Shown in pieces: positions 12,320 through 22,357 of a stretch of DNA of 64,000 bases; within the stretch, counting starts at the first letter, position 1; each line of letters starts with the position of its first letter. Both the position numbers and the translations under genes were made by a program. A model generated the notes under the pieces. It made no database searches. It was given only the letters and a program-made list of their open reading frames with translations, and had not been told where the DNA came from. The DNA is taken from assembly GCA_010094045.1 (NCBI GenBank), contig ML986614.1, positions 85,336 through 149,335 on the forward strand. Reading direction: 5' to 3'. Source of the stretch: Lojkania enalia. Lineage: Eukaryota; Ascomycota; Dothideomycetes; Pleosporales.

Positions 12320-13571
12320 CTATGGCACGACAATGTACTCTTTCGTGACGTGTATATCGTTTGGACCCAAGTCCCTGTCTCTCTCTCTGGACCGCTCCTC
12401 GAGTGACACGAATGCTTTTACACGCCCTCCAGTTCTGCCTTGCCATATGCGGCTAGTTTCCGAATGAGATGATCCATTACTTCCACACCTTTGTAGCTCG
12501 ATGTTTCCCTCATTTGGGTGCCACCATCGTTTGAGCCAATGATCACTAACCGGCCTCAGGGTAGGCATGCAGCAACAAATAGTCCCTAGAGAAACTTCAA
12601 ATGCCTCCATAAGAACGGTTCCCCAGGCAGCATTAATAGGATCGCTCGTGGGAACCCTAGATGCATGAATGATGCAGTCGACACGGAGTACAGCACACAT
12701 TGTACAACTACAGTGTGTTAGTCAACGCTCTCAACAATTTGTGGCTAGAGAGGACATACAAGCTTCCTAAGAAGAAAAGTAACATGATACCCCATTTCTC
12801 CCCAAATGACATGCGGATACTGGTAACGGCTGGGACAGGCACTACCACAACGCCAACATCCAGTGCGGCATGCAGAGTGCCAATCAAAGCGCAAGCCAAA
12901 TTACCTTTAATAGGACAAATCCCCGCAATGGTATCATCAAATGCCTTCGGTAGGGGCCGACAGGTGTTTAACCAAGTCACCAATGTGGAGACGTACCACG
13001 CCCCGACCAAGCCAATAATTGTGTAGCATACGATTCTGGCTGTCCGATGATTTTCGTAAAGGCGAAGGTAAAAGAAAAGGCACGATAGTTGTATCGACGC
13101 AACGGCGCTTGCCCAGAAGATCCTGAGAACAAACATTGTCTTTAAAATTTCGTTAGCACAATCCGCGCACACTAGTACCGGGCATACCCTTCTCCATCTT
13201 TGCATGCCGTCAGGGTGGTCCTTCAAGACTTCCGAAGATGGAAGTCCTTCTCCTATAGCAAAGACTAGGACATAGATAATTGCTAGAAGGGCGTACCCCA
13301 TAAGCTACCGTGTAAGGTTAGCGACGATCTTCGCGCACTGCTACTATTCTTAACGTACGAGGCCGACTACACATAACACATCCTCTACAGCTAACTTGGC
13401 GCTCTTCAGCCGGCTCCCATAACATCTCAACCCGACCAAGACAGTGACGACAGCGAAAAGAATGGAAGGTAAAACCAAGAGCGTCGTCTGCCGATAGTTG
13501 ACGACATCGAAGGCCCGTTCGGAGAGGTTGACCATAATGCACGTCGCGCTATTCAAGGCATCATGGAGCAT
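12320..13571 (-). CDS. fungal rhodopsin-like seven-helix membrane protein (SAT4 domain)
   Basis: Four exons on the minus strand: 13571..13359, 13304..13188, 13139..12760, 12707..12320, giving 365 residues. The first intron has GTACGT/GGTAG, the second (48 nt) GTATGC/AAAG with a GCTAAC branch, and the third GTATGT/CTGTAG. The second is in frame and could be read through, but splicing restores the family spacing (WRR joined to TMFVLRIFWASAV). Seven hydrophobic helices are visible; hallmark positions are FFYLRLY, TWLNTCRPLPKAFD, and the last helix EVSLGTICCCMPTLRPV. The charged C-terminal tail contains SLEERSRERDRD. Without joining exon 4 the protein would stop early at 12708, so the splice matters. 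It is diverged from the copy at 3283-4606; ligand and role are unknown. Confidence 0.85.
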
Positions 13572-14295
13572 GCAACGAACCTGAGAACGGGATCTGGGGA
13601 GCGGTTCTAAATGAAGAATCGATGGGGCTAACGTAACTCACGCCATGACCAACCATGTCAAAGGCAGCTAGCGGGCTGAGTGGCTTTCTGTTGCGGTTTC
13701 GTGTTACCAAGATTTGGCGCACGAGACGTTACCTGGACGGGTCACCCTTTATATTGTAAGACTGCGTTACCTAGGTCTACAAGGAAGGTTTTCGTATCAC
13801 AGTATCTCTCCTTATTGGATGGGTGGTGAGTGAAGTTCGTAATTTACCATTTTGAACGAGCCGCGTAGAAAAAGGGTTCCGCGACCGGAAGGGGACATGA
13901 TCCATCGGCCCAACACATCGAATATTCCACGAGTTGATCCTGGCTTTCGGGGACCATAGTTTTGGATGGGATTGCATGGCAATCCAGCTCATTTGCAGAG
14001 TCCATTCACCTTCTTAGACGAGTCTGACATGCATTAACCCCCATGCATCTGCTGCCCAATCAGCAGGTTTTCCGTCATTCTTCCGCAATATAGCCCGTGC
14101 GCGGGCTTACAATCTGCTTGGGAAAAATGCAGGATATATTAATTGCCAAGGCTGACGAATTCGCTGTGGGTAGGCGGGCAGGTAGGAGGCTGAATTGCGA
14201 TGATTTGATTTCATGCGCGATGAAACTTTTATTATCTCCCTCAAAAGCAACTAGATACGATCCTCCTATTAGAAGTAGGCCAATGCCAACTGATT
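13572..14295. other. intergenic
   Basis: Upstream of the rhodopsin-like gene and downstream of the flavoprotein gene, both on the minus strand. Only short unconvincing frames (for example 13777-13992). No gene or repeat seen. Confidence 0.45.
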
Positions 14296-15438
14296 TCATA
14301 CGACACCAACTTGCCCGAATGCTTCAGCTAGAATCTGTGCGGATGCCCCAGCGCCAGCCAGACTTCCGGTATAGTAGGCGTTTGGAGTTATCTTCATAGG
14401 TCCGCTATTGTCCCCCGCTGCAAAAACGCCATGCACGCTCGTCTGTAGAAATGGAGGATTTGCGATGATGTCCCCCGTTGGTGTTGTCTGAAGGCCAAGT
14501 TGTTCCACAAATGGTCCCTTTGCCTTCGTACCTGGGCCATGTCCAAGAAAGCCTTCCGTGACTTCACTGCCATCATCGAACTGTATTGTAACCTCTGCTC
14601 CGGTCGATGCCTTGACAAGCTTTTTAATTACTCGAGAGTCAGTTTTGAAGACTGGAGACCCCATGAATGCAGCCTCGAATTCACTTGCTAGTGTTTTGTT
14701 CCCGTTGGTGTATACAACGACCTGTTTCGTAAATGGTGTTGCCGCCCGACCAGCATGCATTGCGAAAGGGACTGCAGCAAGGCTGTCAACCGCCAGGATT
14801 CCGATCGATTGGGCACCGCGGTCTTCGAATCCTTTACAAAAGAAGCAATGATAACTTCTAGGATCAGCTCGTAAATCAAGCAAAGCCTGCGGGTCAACAT
14901 ACATTCCTTTTACCCAGCAATCCGCATACCCTTCAATGTTTGGGTAGATGTCTTCAACACCAGTCGCTAAGATGAGTTTCTTGCCCTGCCAGGTTTTTCC
15001 ATTAATGTCCGTAGCTTCAAATCCATCCTCAATTTTCGCAACGCTGACAATATGAGTCTCCTCGAAGCTGACAGTGTCATAATGCGATAAGATATTCTTG
15101 CGGGATTCTGTTCGGACAGTTTCAGGGTCCACAGAATCCCATGTTAAGACCATGTGAAGACTATTGCTAAGCTTGTTGCGATAGCTGCCATCATCGAACA
15201 CGACTGAACTTTGAACTTGGCGTGCGAGCGTAAGAGCGGCTGTAAGGCCAGCAGGCCCACCACCAATGATTAGCGCGTCAATAGATGGACTCATAGTAGA
15301 TTCGGCGAGATCGGCAATAGCGGTGGCTGGGAGTATCAAGAATACCAGAAAAAGAAAGGCTACACAATGGAATAGCTGAAGATCGCACCGGTATACTCGG
15401 GGGCTGTAACATCTATTACGGAAGGCAGAAAAGATCAT
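14296..15438 (-). CDS. thioredoxin-reductase/GliT-like FAD-NAD(P) disulfide oxidoreductase
   Basis: Conserved core of 316 residues from an ATG at 15294: exons 15294..14903 and 14854..14296, joined across a 48-nt in-frame intron (GTATGT...CTAGAAG, phase 2). The N-terminal FAD motif is ALIIGGGPAGL, the redox-active CxxC is CFFC in GIYHCFFCKGFEDRGA, and the C-terminal FAD motif is GVFAAGDNSGPMK. This matches the GliT-like fungal thioredoxin reductases, which act on dithiols of metabolites or on thioredoxin. The same frame is open upstream to an ATG at 15438, which would add 48 residues with a strongly hydrophobic, signal-peptide-like run (FLFLVFLILPATAIA). I give the longer frame here but cannot tell which start is used. 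Divergent from a paralogue 243-387 bp away. Confidence 0.88.
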   Translation of the reverse strand: MIFSAFRNRCYSPRVYRCDLQLFHCVAFLFLVFLILPATAIADLAESTMSPSIDALIIGGGPAGLTAALTLARQVQSSVVFDDGSYRNKLSNSLHMVLTWDSVDPETVRTESRKNILSHYDTVSFEETHIVSVAKIEDGFEATDINGKTWQGKKLILATGVEDIYPNIEGYADCWVKGMYVDPQALLDLRADPRSYHCFFCKGFEDRGAQSIGILAVDSLAAVPFAMHAGRAATPFTKQVVVYTNGNKTLASEFEAAFMGSPVFKTDSRVIKKLVKASTGAEVTIQFDDGSEVTEGFLGHGPGTKAKGPFVEQLGLQTTPTGDIIANPPFLQTSVHGVFAAGDNSGPMKITPNAYYTGSLAGAGASAQILAEAFGQVGVV

Positions 15439-15680
15439 CGAGAAACCTATAGTCGAGCTGACTGTGTTGAAGCGATAGTGCCGCTGTGGTGGGTATCTAT
15501 CCGGTGAAACCTAGAGTCTCGGCCACCGACACCATAGCAAGCTTAAGGCAACACTACCACACAAGACTAGAATTATACGGCTCTGTAATACTATAAAGAA
15601 ACATCCGTCGAATCCGAGCCCGGAGATTATTCACAATTTTCAGATTCTACCATTCTCGCCACTGAATATATTTCTGCATA
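15439..15680. promoter_or_regulatory. putative bidirectional promoter of the paired flavoprotein genes
   Basis: The two thioredoxin-reductase-like paralogues are transcribed away from each other from this short spacer. Its size makes shared control likely, but no specific binding site could be identified with confidence. Confidence 0.4.
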
Positions 15681-16746
15681 ATGAACACCGAAGTTCCGTC
15701 AATTGTAGATGTCCTTGTTGTTGGAGGAAGTCACGCAGGGCTATCTACAGCTCTAACCTTATACCGCGCTTTACATACATGCATCATTTTCGATTCAAAA
15801 AATCCCCGGAATAAGTATTCGACGCCAATCCACCTCACACCTACCTGGGACCATAAACATCTGGACGAGCTCAAGGAGGCATCCAAAAAAGAGTTACGCG
15901 CTTCTGGAATTGTTGATTTTATTGATGTAGAGATTGTTAAAGTGGAGAAGACAAATGATGGTCTATTTAGAGCCACTGGAAGCGACGGTCAGACCTGGAT
16001 TGGTAGGAAGCTACTCCTGGCAAGTGGTTCAAAAGATAAACATCTTAATATTCCTGGATACAGCGAGATATACGCTCATAGAATGCAAGTATCAGTTCTA
16101 TTGTCTATGGACCCAAACTCTGCAAAAAATTTTGATATTCTAATTCGCATCCTCCAGATACCCATGCATGTTCCAGTTTGGCTATGAGCAGAAAGGCTGT
16201 CCCTCAGCTGGACTTCTTGCGATAGAAGGCCTAGGAAACGTTCCCCACGCAACAATGCTCGCAGATGATGGTAATAAGTTCGCGTCTAAGATGACGATTT
16301 ATACAAATCAAAATCCGATTCTAGAAGCTGAGATTACCGCGTCCCTGCAAACACCGGACATAGTTGTTGACGACCGCAAGATCAAACGTCTACGGACTGG
16401 GGACGGCCCTTCTGATGTAGTCATCGACTTCGACGATGGGACTTCAAAAGTTGAAGGGTTCCTGGTGCACAGGCCGGAAACGGAGTTAGATCGCACGCTT
16501 GTTGACCAACTAGGTCTAAAGGTTTCGGCAAGAGGAGACATCGAGGTAATGCCACCGTTTTGCCAGACTTCTGTATTCGGGGTGTACGCAGCTGGGGATT
16601 GCGCGAGTCCGATGAAGATAATCCCGAACGCTATCAGTATGGGTGCGTACGCGGGGTGTGGAATTGCAAGGGAGCTGCCAAACAGGGTGACTGGACGCAT
16701 TATTCAGCCCACTGATCAGTTGGCCGAAGTCGAGCCTGCGTCCTAA
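15681..16746 (+). CDS. thioredoxin-reductase-like flavoprotein lacking the second redox cysteine
   Basis: Two exons, 15681..16084 and 16158..16746, giving 330 residues. The N-terminal FAD loop is VLVVGGSHAGL and the C-terminal one GVYAAGDCASPMK. Joining the exons at the position used by its divergent neighbour requires a GC-AG intron: donor GCAAGT directly after AAT, phase 2, with a TTCTAAT branch and CCAG acceptor. The neighbour has AAT followed by GTATGT at the homologous site. The resulting active-site segment reads IYPCMFQFGYEQKG, so the usual CxxC becomes CMFQ: the second cysteine is replaced by glutamine. The flavin-binding architecture is retained, so it may act as an oxidase or carry out another flavin reaction, not dithiol-disulfide exchange; that is inference. 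An alternative splice with a GTCTAT donor would insert a few residues. Confidence 0.82.
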
Positions 16747-17204
16747 TATTAGTACAGAAGAATGCATCAATTTGAAGTTTCGTATAGCTTCTTCAATACT
16801 CATTGGCTCTCTCACTTCAGACTATTATTGTTCGTGTTTTTGGCAGGCAGATATTAGTAATCCATCTAGACGAAATCAAGTATTTCTTATCCTCATTGTA
16901 GCCTCTGTTCAGCCAGCTCAAAGAGAAGCCCCATCCATCTATTGATTACCCATCAAACGTCTATGAGAGCCTCTAACAACACATTCACTACTCGGAGACA
17001 AAATATCTGCTGGCACGTAGAATCATGATCCCTATACTACCTTTTCCGGTTGCCGCCCGGTCCGTATCAAAGGCCGAAGTTGTGCCTCCTAGGCCAATCA
17101 GAGCTAACCGCACCCAAGCAAAGAAGATAGGATAAGAAATAAGTAGGTCGCAGGTAAAGGATCATGGATAAATGATCAAAAAATAATTCTCTTCCGTGTA
17201 AATT
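16747..17204. other. intergenic
   Basis: 3' flank of the flavoprotein gene and presumed promoter of the ABC transporter. No gene, repeat or RNA seen. Confidence 0.5.
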
Positions 17205-19817
17205 ATGGCACATCTTATTTCGAATCAAACTGGCTTGCTCTATGCATATCCGCTCGGTCTATACATCATACTAATGCTATTGACACTTGCAAAGGGCGGG
17301 CAATCGTCTACTCGATTGGCAGACCGAGACGTTGTAGCTTTCAAAACAATTTGGTATCTACAGTTGGGTTTGGCCTTGAGTTCGGTAATTAATGGAATCT
17401 ATAGTTTGTTTCGGCTAACTTTTAAGTAGTCCACAAGTGCAATACTTCTCGTTGCTCCTTTCATTAGTGGGATTCGGAACAATCATGGCACTAGCCCCTC
17501 CGAAGCGTTCCTTGTAAGTAATTTGATACTCATGCGAGTTCTGCTCACTGTCATAGATATGTTACATCGCAGTTTCACTCTACTTCGGTGCAGGCCTATT
17601 GCCTGATCCAGATGGCCCTTTTCAACCAATTGCTGCACATTTTGGCACTTGGATCTACGCATTCAGCGCAGAGGTGTTCCTCATATTAACGAATCAGCCA
17701 TTCATTTCAGATATGAAAACGGCTTGGCTGCTTCTGAGTAGCCTACGAATCGCTGCGCTCGGCTGCATGTGTTGTATATACCTATGGATCAAGCGCGGTT
17801 CACTCCAAGCCCAGACGATTGAGACAGAACGACTTCTAAACAGCGCTATGCCAAAAGACACATTTTACGGCGCGATTCCAACAAGCGCAAACCAACGCAA
17901 GGGCGGATGGCCGGAATATCTAATTGGTTTCCGCATACTTTTCCCGTACATCTGGCCATCGAGATCGCGGAAGCAACAGTTCATACTGCTTGTCAGTCTC
18001 CTTTTAATGATAGCCCAGAGAATTATCAATATTCTCGTGCCTTATCAATTGGGTGTTCTCATCGAGTCCATCGGTGTCGGCAATATGCCTTACAAAGAAG
18101 TCGGCCTGTATGTCCTTTATCGAGGAATTCAGGGACAGCAAGGCGTTCTTGGCTCTTTCCGGGCAATTTTATGGATAACCGTCTCACAATCGCTCTATCG
18201 TCGGCTTACCTGTGCTGCATTTGAGCACATATTATCACTATCTCTAGACTTCCATTTGAGTAAGAAATTGGGCGAGGTCTTAAGCGCCTTGAACAAGGGG
18301 AGCTCATTGAACACATTCTTAGATAGTTTCGCGTTTCAGTTATTTCCTATGGTATTCGATCTTGGAGTTGCAGCGGTATATTTCTTTGTGCGTTTCGATG
18401 CGCTCTACTCACTAATCTTGATTAGCGTTATGTGGAGCTACATCTACATGACTATTTACATGGCAAAATGGCGAGCAAAAGCGAGGAGGGAGATGGCATT
18501 GAAGGACAGAGAGATGGATGCTACGAAGTAGGTGAACAAGATGGACCTTAACTGTAATTGCTAAGATTATTCAGGATGGATACTATGCTATCCTACGAAA
18601 CCGTCCATCATAACAATGCAGTTCCCACTGAAGTCGAGCGATTTGGTGATCATGTCACAGCGTTTCAGAAAGCCGAATTCTCGGTATTGTTCTCGCTCAA
18701 CGCTTTGAATATCACCCAGAACATGATACTTACACTGGGAGTCCTCCTTGTAGTTTTGCTGTCAGCATTTCAGATATCTGTTGGTGCGCATACGGTTGCC
18801 ATGTTTGTTAGCATTCTGGCATATTTCACGCAGCTACAGGCCCCGTTACAATTCTTTGGTAGCTTTTATAACCAGGTACAGAACAATTTAATTGATGCTG
18901 AAAGGATGCTAGATTTGGTACGTCTTAATATTGTCTACAATGTCCCGGAACTTGCTCCTACTGATTTAATCTTTAGTTCAAACTCAAACCTACGATCATA
19001 GATTCACAGACCGCGGAAGAACTCGATAGCTGTGCAGGTGAAATATCCTTCGATAATGTTACATTCTCTTATGGGTATGTCAAACCGGCTCTATCCGATG
19101 TGTCCTTTTGTGTTCCTATTGGCACATCAACTGCGATAGTCGGTGAGAGTGGATCAGGGAAATCAACCTGCCTCAAACTACTATTTCGATTCTATGATGT
19201 TGCGAGCGGAAGTATCCGAATCGATGGGCGCGACATCCGTGACTTCAGAATAGCTAGCTACAGAAGTCATTTCGGTGTCGTGCCTCAAGACACAATCTTG
19301 TTTAATTCAAGCATCCGATACAATTTACAATATGCACGGCTAGATGCAAGGGAAGATGAGATATATGCAGCTTGTCGTGCAGCGAGCATTCACGACAAAA
19401 TCCTCAGTTTCCCTCGTGGCTACGACACCATTGTAGGAGAAAGGGGACTACGACTCTCAGGGGGCGAAAAACAGCGCGTAGGTTGATTGCCACACGGGCC
19501 AGGCATACAATCGGTAACGTAATCAGATTGCAATAGCACGCGCGATACTTAAAAACCCACAAATTATCCTTCTCGACGAAGCTACCGCGTCACTAGACAC
19601 ACATACCGAAAAGCAAATCCAGGCGGCTTTAGAGACGGCAACCAAGGGAAGAACAACAATCACCGTTGCACATAGGCTCTCGACAATAACAAAACACAAT
19701 CAGATTTTGGTATTTCACGAGGGTAGTATTGTAGAGAGAGGTAGACATGAAGATCTATTAGAGTTGGGTGGTAGGTACAAGGAAATGTGGGAAAAACAGA
19801 CGCGGATAGGTGATTAA
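17205..19817 (+). CDS. HMT1/ABCB6-type ABC half-transporter
   Basis: Six exons: 17205..17384, 17430..17513, 17557..18527, 18575..18917, 18977..19477, 19527..19817, giving 789 residues, close to heavy-metal-tolerance half-transporters. The layout is a hydrophobic N-terminal extension, a six-helix transmembrane domain, then one nucleotide-binding domain with Walker [10 protein letters not shown] (about 582-590), Q-loop VVPQDTILF, signature LSGGEKQR split from IAIARAI by the last intron, Walker [13 protein letters not shown], and H-loop AHRLST. All ATPase motifs are intact. The family exports thiol conjugates, heme precursors or metal-thiolate complexes into vacuoles. Beside two thioredoxin-reductase-like genes and a P450, a role in sequestering a metabolite is plausible. 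The first two introns are the least certain: they were chosen to remove an in-frame TAG at 17427 and keep frame. Confidence 0.9.
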
Positions 19818-20272
19818 CGCTTCTATCATACCGGAAAGTTAAGCATACATCTCGCGATATTAGCAATTTATTTTTTTACATTAGCCTAAGCATGTCATTC
19901 GTATATCTTAATTGTATATTGGTCTTGTAATGTGCTCTCAATATACAGGATACCTTGCCCATAGCTCTTTGAGACCTACGAGTTCTCCGTAGGTTAATCG
20001 CAACTAGCTGTCTCAGAGAACCTATGGTATAGATGCTAACGACTCAATGCTTAGGTTTGTGAGCATTCATGTAGCTGATAGGCCATTTTAGGATGTTATT
20101 GATTAGCGAAGCAAGGACAATTTCGGATGTAACTGGCTAGCATAGACTCTGTAGCGCATTGCCACGGCAAACTTTGATAAAAGATCGGAAGCTATTCTTC
20201 TGGTTCAGTCACTGTTCATAGTAGGATTTAGCCTAGGTACGGGCACTGGAGGGGCAGCCTTGAATTCTTTGA
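19818..20272. other. intergenic
   Basis: AT-rich spacer after the ABC transporter. No gene or repeat seen. Confidence 0.45.
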
Positions 20273-20785
20273 CTAAAAAAAAAAAACCAGAACAATCCCA
20301 AGCAGAACCCCCAAGTCTCCCCCGAAGCTCTCGTCATCGGATTTATTCCCCGAGTCGCTTCCCTCGCCAATATCTTCCGGTAGGTAATCGTAAACCGGAG
20401 GCTCAGCCACCTCTATGAAGGGATCACTTGCGGTGATTATGAGAATATCTTTGACTTTTTTGTCCTTGAGTATGTTTGCGAAGAGTGTGGTCCAGATGTG
20501 TTCGACCTCTTCGATTCTAGCGGCTTTGGGAAGCGGCTATACTTTCTCGGCGATGGTTTCGAGGTTCTTGTCGGCGAGAATGAGGGCTACCTAAGAGAGA
20601 GCAGCTTCAGTTTTGTTAGATATATTAAAAAGCCTTTCGACTTTTGTAATTGCGTGTTGGAATTGAAATTGATAGTACTCAGATGCTTTTGCGAGAGATT
20701 GAGCGCATCGTGTTGTAATCGAGATCGGAAAGGTCGGAAAAGTGCTGGTAAATATATCTTTAAATTTATCTAGTGGCACAATCAT
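20273..20785 (-). pseudogene. broken unknown gene fragment
   Basis: One minus-strand frame from an ATG at 20785 to a TAG at 20273 reads like coding sequence throughout (amphipathic helices such as AARIEEVEHIWTTLFANILKD, then an acidic tail) but is interrupted by TAG codons at 20591-20593 and 20537-20539. About 170 codons remain. No splice pair was found that removes both stops cleanly, though two very short introns cannot be excluded. I do not recognise the family. A run of A at 20275-20286 lies at the 3' end. Confidence 0.4.
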
Positions 20786-21538
20786 ATCTGACTTATATTT
20801 TGGTTCAGATTCTGTGATTCAAAATGGTCCGAATTAGAATTGGTGTTGCATTGCCCTAGCGATGCATCGAGTGATTCACATATAACTCAGTCACTAGGCG
20901 CGCAACCTTGTGGAGGCCTTACTAGCCTGCCCATTACAATCACAAGGATGTCAAATCAATAGTTCCTAGTAAACTACAGATAGCATTGCTACACTCGCAC
21001 ACTGCCTAGCTGATGTCCAAGGTTAGAACAAATTCATTGTGCTCGAACAATATGGGCAGGGGAACTTGGAGTAAGAGTCATCATGGATGAGCGCAACAAG
21101 GGTAGCGATATATAGATTTGATTCGGGTAAGATTGAGCCTGCAATATCGAGTCATGCGTTGGAATAGTAGAGGCTGCGGGAAAGTAAGGAATTTGATGGC
21201 GGGGCTGGAGGCGAATGGCAAAGGGAGTATTGTCTTATCAAAGAATGGGTCGAAATTCGAAAATGAATGCCCCCAACTTGAACAAACTCATAATAGCGCA
21301 GATTAGGGCTCGCCAGATTTCCTTCGACTTCTGGCTGCGGTTTCCTTTGGACTTATCCGAATCTATTAGCTTCAACTTTTAATATGTCTCATTACCGAAG
21401 GAAACGAGTGCAGTAACAATGCATAAGAACCTTAGGGGGAAATAAAATTGTAAATTTCTTCAAAAATCATTAGCGATCTACACGAGACGATGCCGATCTC
21501 TTATCCGTTCCTGTTTTCGGCTAGTTTCTAAGAGTACC
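20786..21538. other. intergenic
   Basis: No recognisable gene. A 62-codon frame at 21118-21306 has no domain and no homologue I know. Confidence 0.45.
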
Positions 21539-22357
21539 TCATGATTGAGGTAAGAGATTCCTAGCTCTTAACCAATCTCCTAATATTTTGTTGAACTCCT
21601 CGCTTTGCACCATGTGCGAAAATGTTCCTTCAGTTAGAGTGGATACTTGATCAATCCCTTCCCCAAGTCCAATATCCAGTTCCCACCCCGGCGCCGCTGG
21701 TAAGGTGCACACTGCAAGCCTCGGGCCCTTCCTCCTCCGCATATACTCCTTCGATTCCTCGCTCTGACCCATTATGGAACCATAGGTACTCGTCAAACCA
21801 ATAATGCAACCTGAAAGCATAGCCGGATCCCCTCCAAGCACACGTCGAAGTGACCATGTCTTCAACCATTCCGGTGTTTGATTGGTGTACATAACTTTTT
21901 TGAAAAATTCTTCCCCCAGTTCAGCCGAACGCTCAGGCTCTTTCTGCATGTCCTCTCCCAAAACTCGCAATGCCGGTGGAGCCCCTCCGTAAATAGGATG
22001 GACGAGTACGAGTGCATTCACAACGTCCGGATATTCGACAGCGATAATAGATGCGATAATGGTGCTCATAGAATGCGCTATTAGAATCACGGGACCGGTC
22101 TCAAGGTGTTGGATTAAGGCAACGATATCTTCTGCTAAAGTCTGAGGCCTGTATTTATCAGACGTAGAAGGGGTACTGGAACAGCCGTGTCCGCGATGAT
22201 CAACTGCGATCACACGCAAGTTGAGCGAGAGAAGAAACGGGATTTGGAAACTCCAGTCATGAGAATCGCAGGCCCATCCGTGTAGGAGTACTACTGGAGG
22301 GCCGTTGCCATCGCTTGTGTAGAAGATTTTGACATCATCGTGCTGGAAGAAAGGCAT
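21539..22357 (-). CDS. alpha/beta hydrolase
   Basis: Single exon of 272 residues from the ATG at 22357; an upstream GTG in frame is not needed. The alpha/beta-hydrolase core is clear: oxyanion-hole HGW in VVLLHGWACDSHDW (about residues 24-37), the DHRGHGCSS loop, nucleophile elbow AHSMS near residue 95 (G-x-S-x-G is degenerate to A-H-S-M-S), and a C-terminal histidine in GTFSHMVQSEEF followed by the last helix. Similar proteins hydrolyse esters, lactones or haloalkanes; the substrate cannot be read from sequence. The unusual elbow, with Ser replacing the second Gly, may change the pocket. No signal peptide, so cytosolic. Confidence 0.88.
   Translation of the reverse strand: MPFFQHDDVKIFYTSDGNGPPVVLLHGWACDSHDWSFQIPFLLSLNLRVIAVDHRGHGCSSTPSTSDKYRPQTLAEDIVALIQHLETGPVILIAHSMSTIIASIIAVEYPDVVNALVLVHPIYGGAPPALRVLGEDMQKEPERSAELGEEFFKKVMYTNQTPEWLKTWSLRRVLGGDPAMLSGCIIGLTSTYGSIMGQSEESKEYMRRRKGPRLAVCTLPAAPGWELDIGLGEGIDQVSTLTEGTFSHMVQSEEFNKILGDWLRARNLLPQS

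Noticed and set aside
12708..12759. Premature end of the second rhodopsin-like protein
   Set aside because: An intron with GTATGT donor and CTGTAG acceptor joins the frame to 12707-12320 and yields the expected last helix and tail.
17427..17429. In-frame TAG in the ABC transporter
   Set aside because: A 45-nt phase-0 intron (GTAATT...TAAGTAG) removes it and a second short intron keeps the same frame into the next exon.
683..19817. Assigning the block to trichothecene or epidithiodioxopiperazine biosynthesis
   Set aside because: No terpene synthase, NRPS, glutathione transferase or dipeptidase is present; individual family resemblance does not identify the product.
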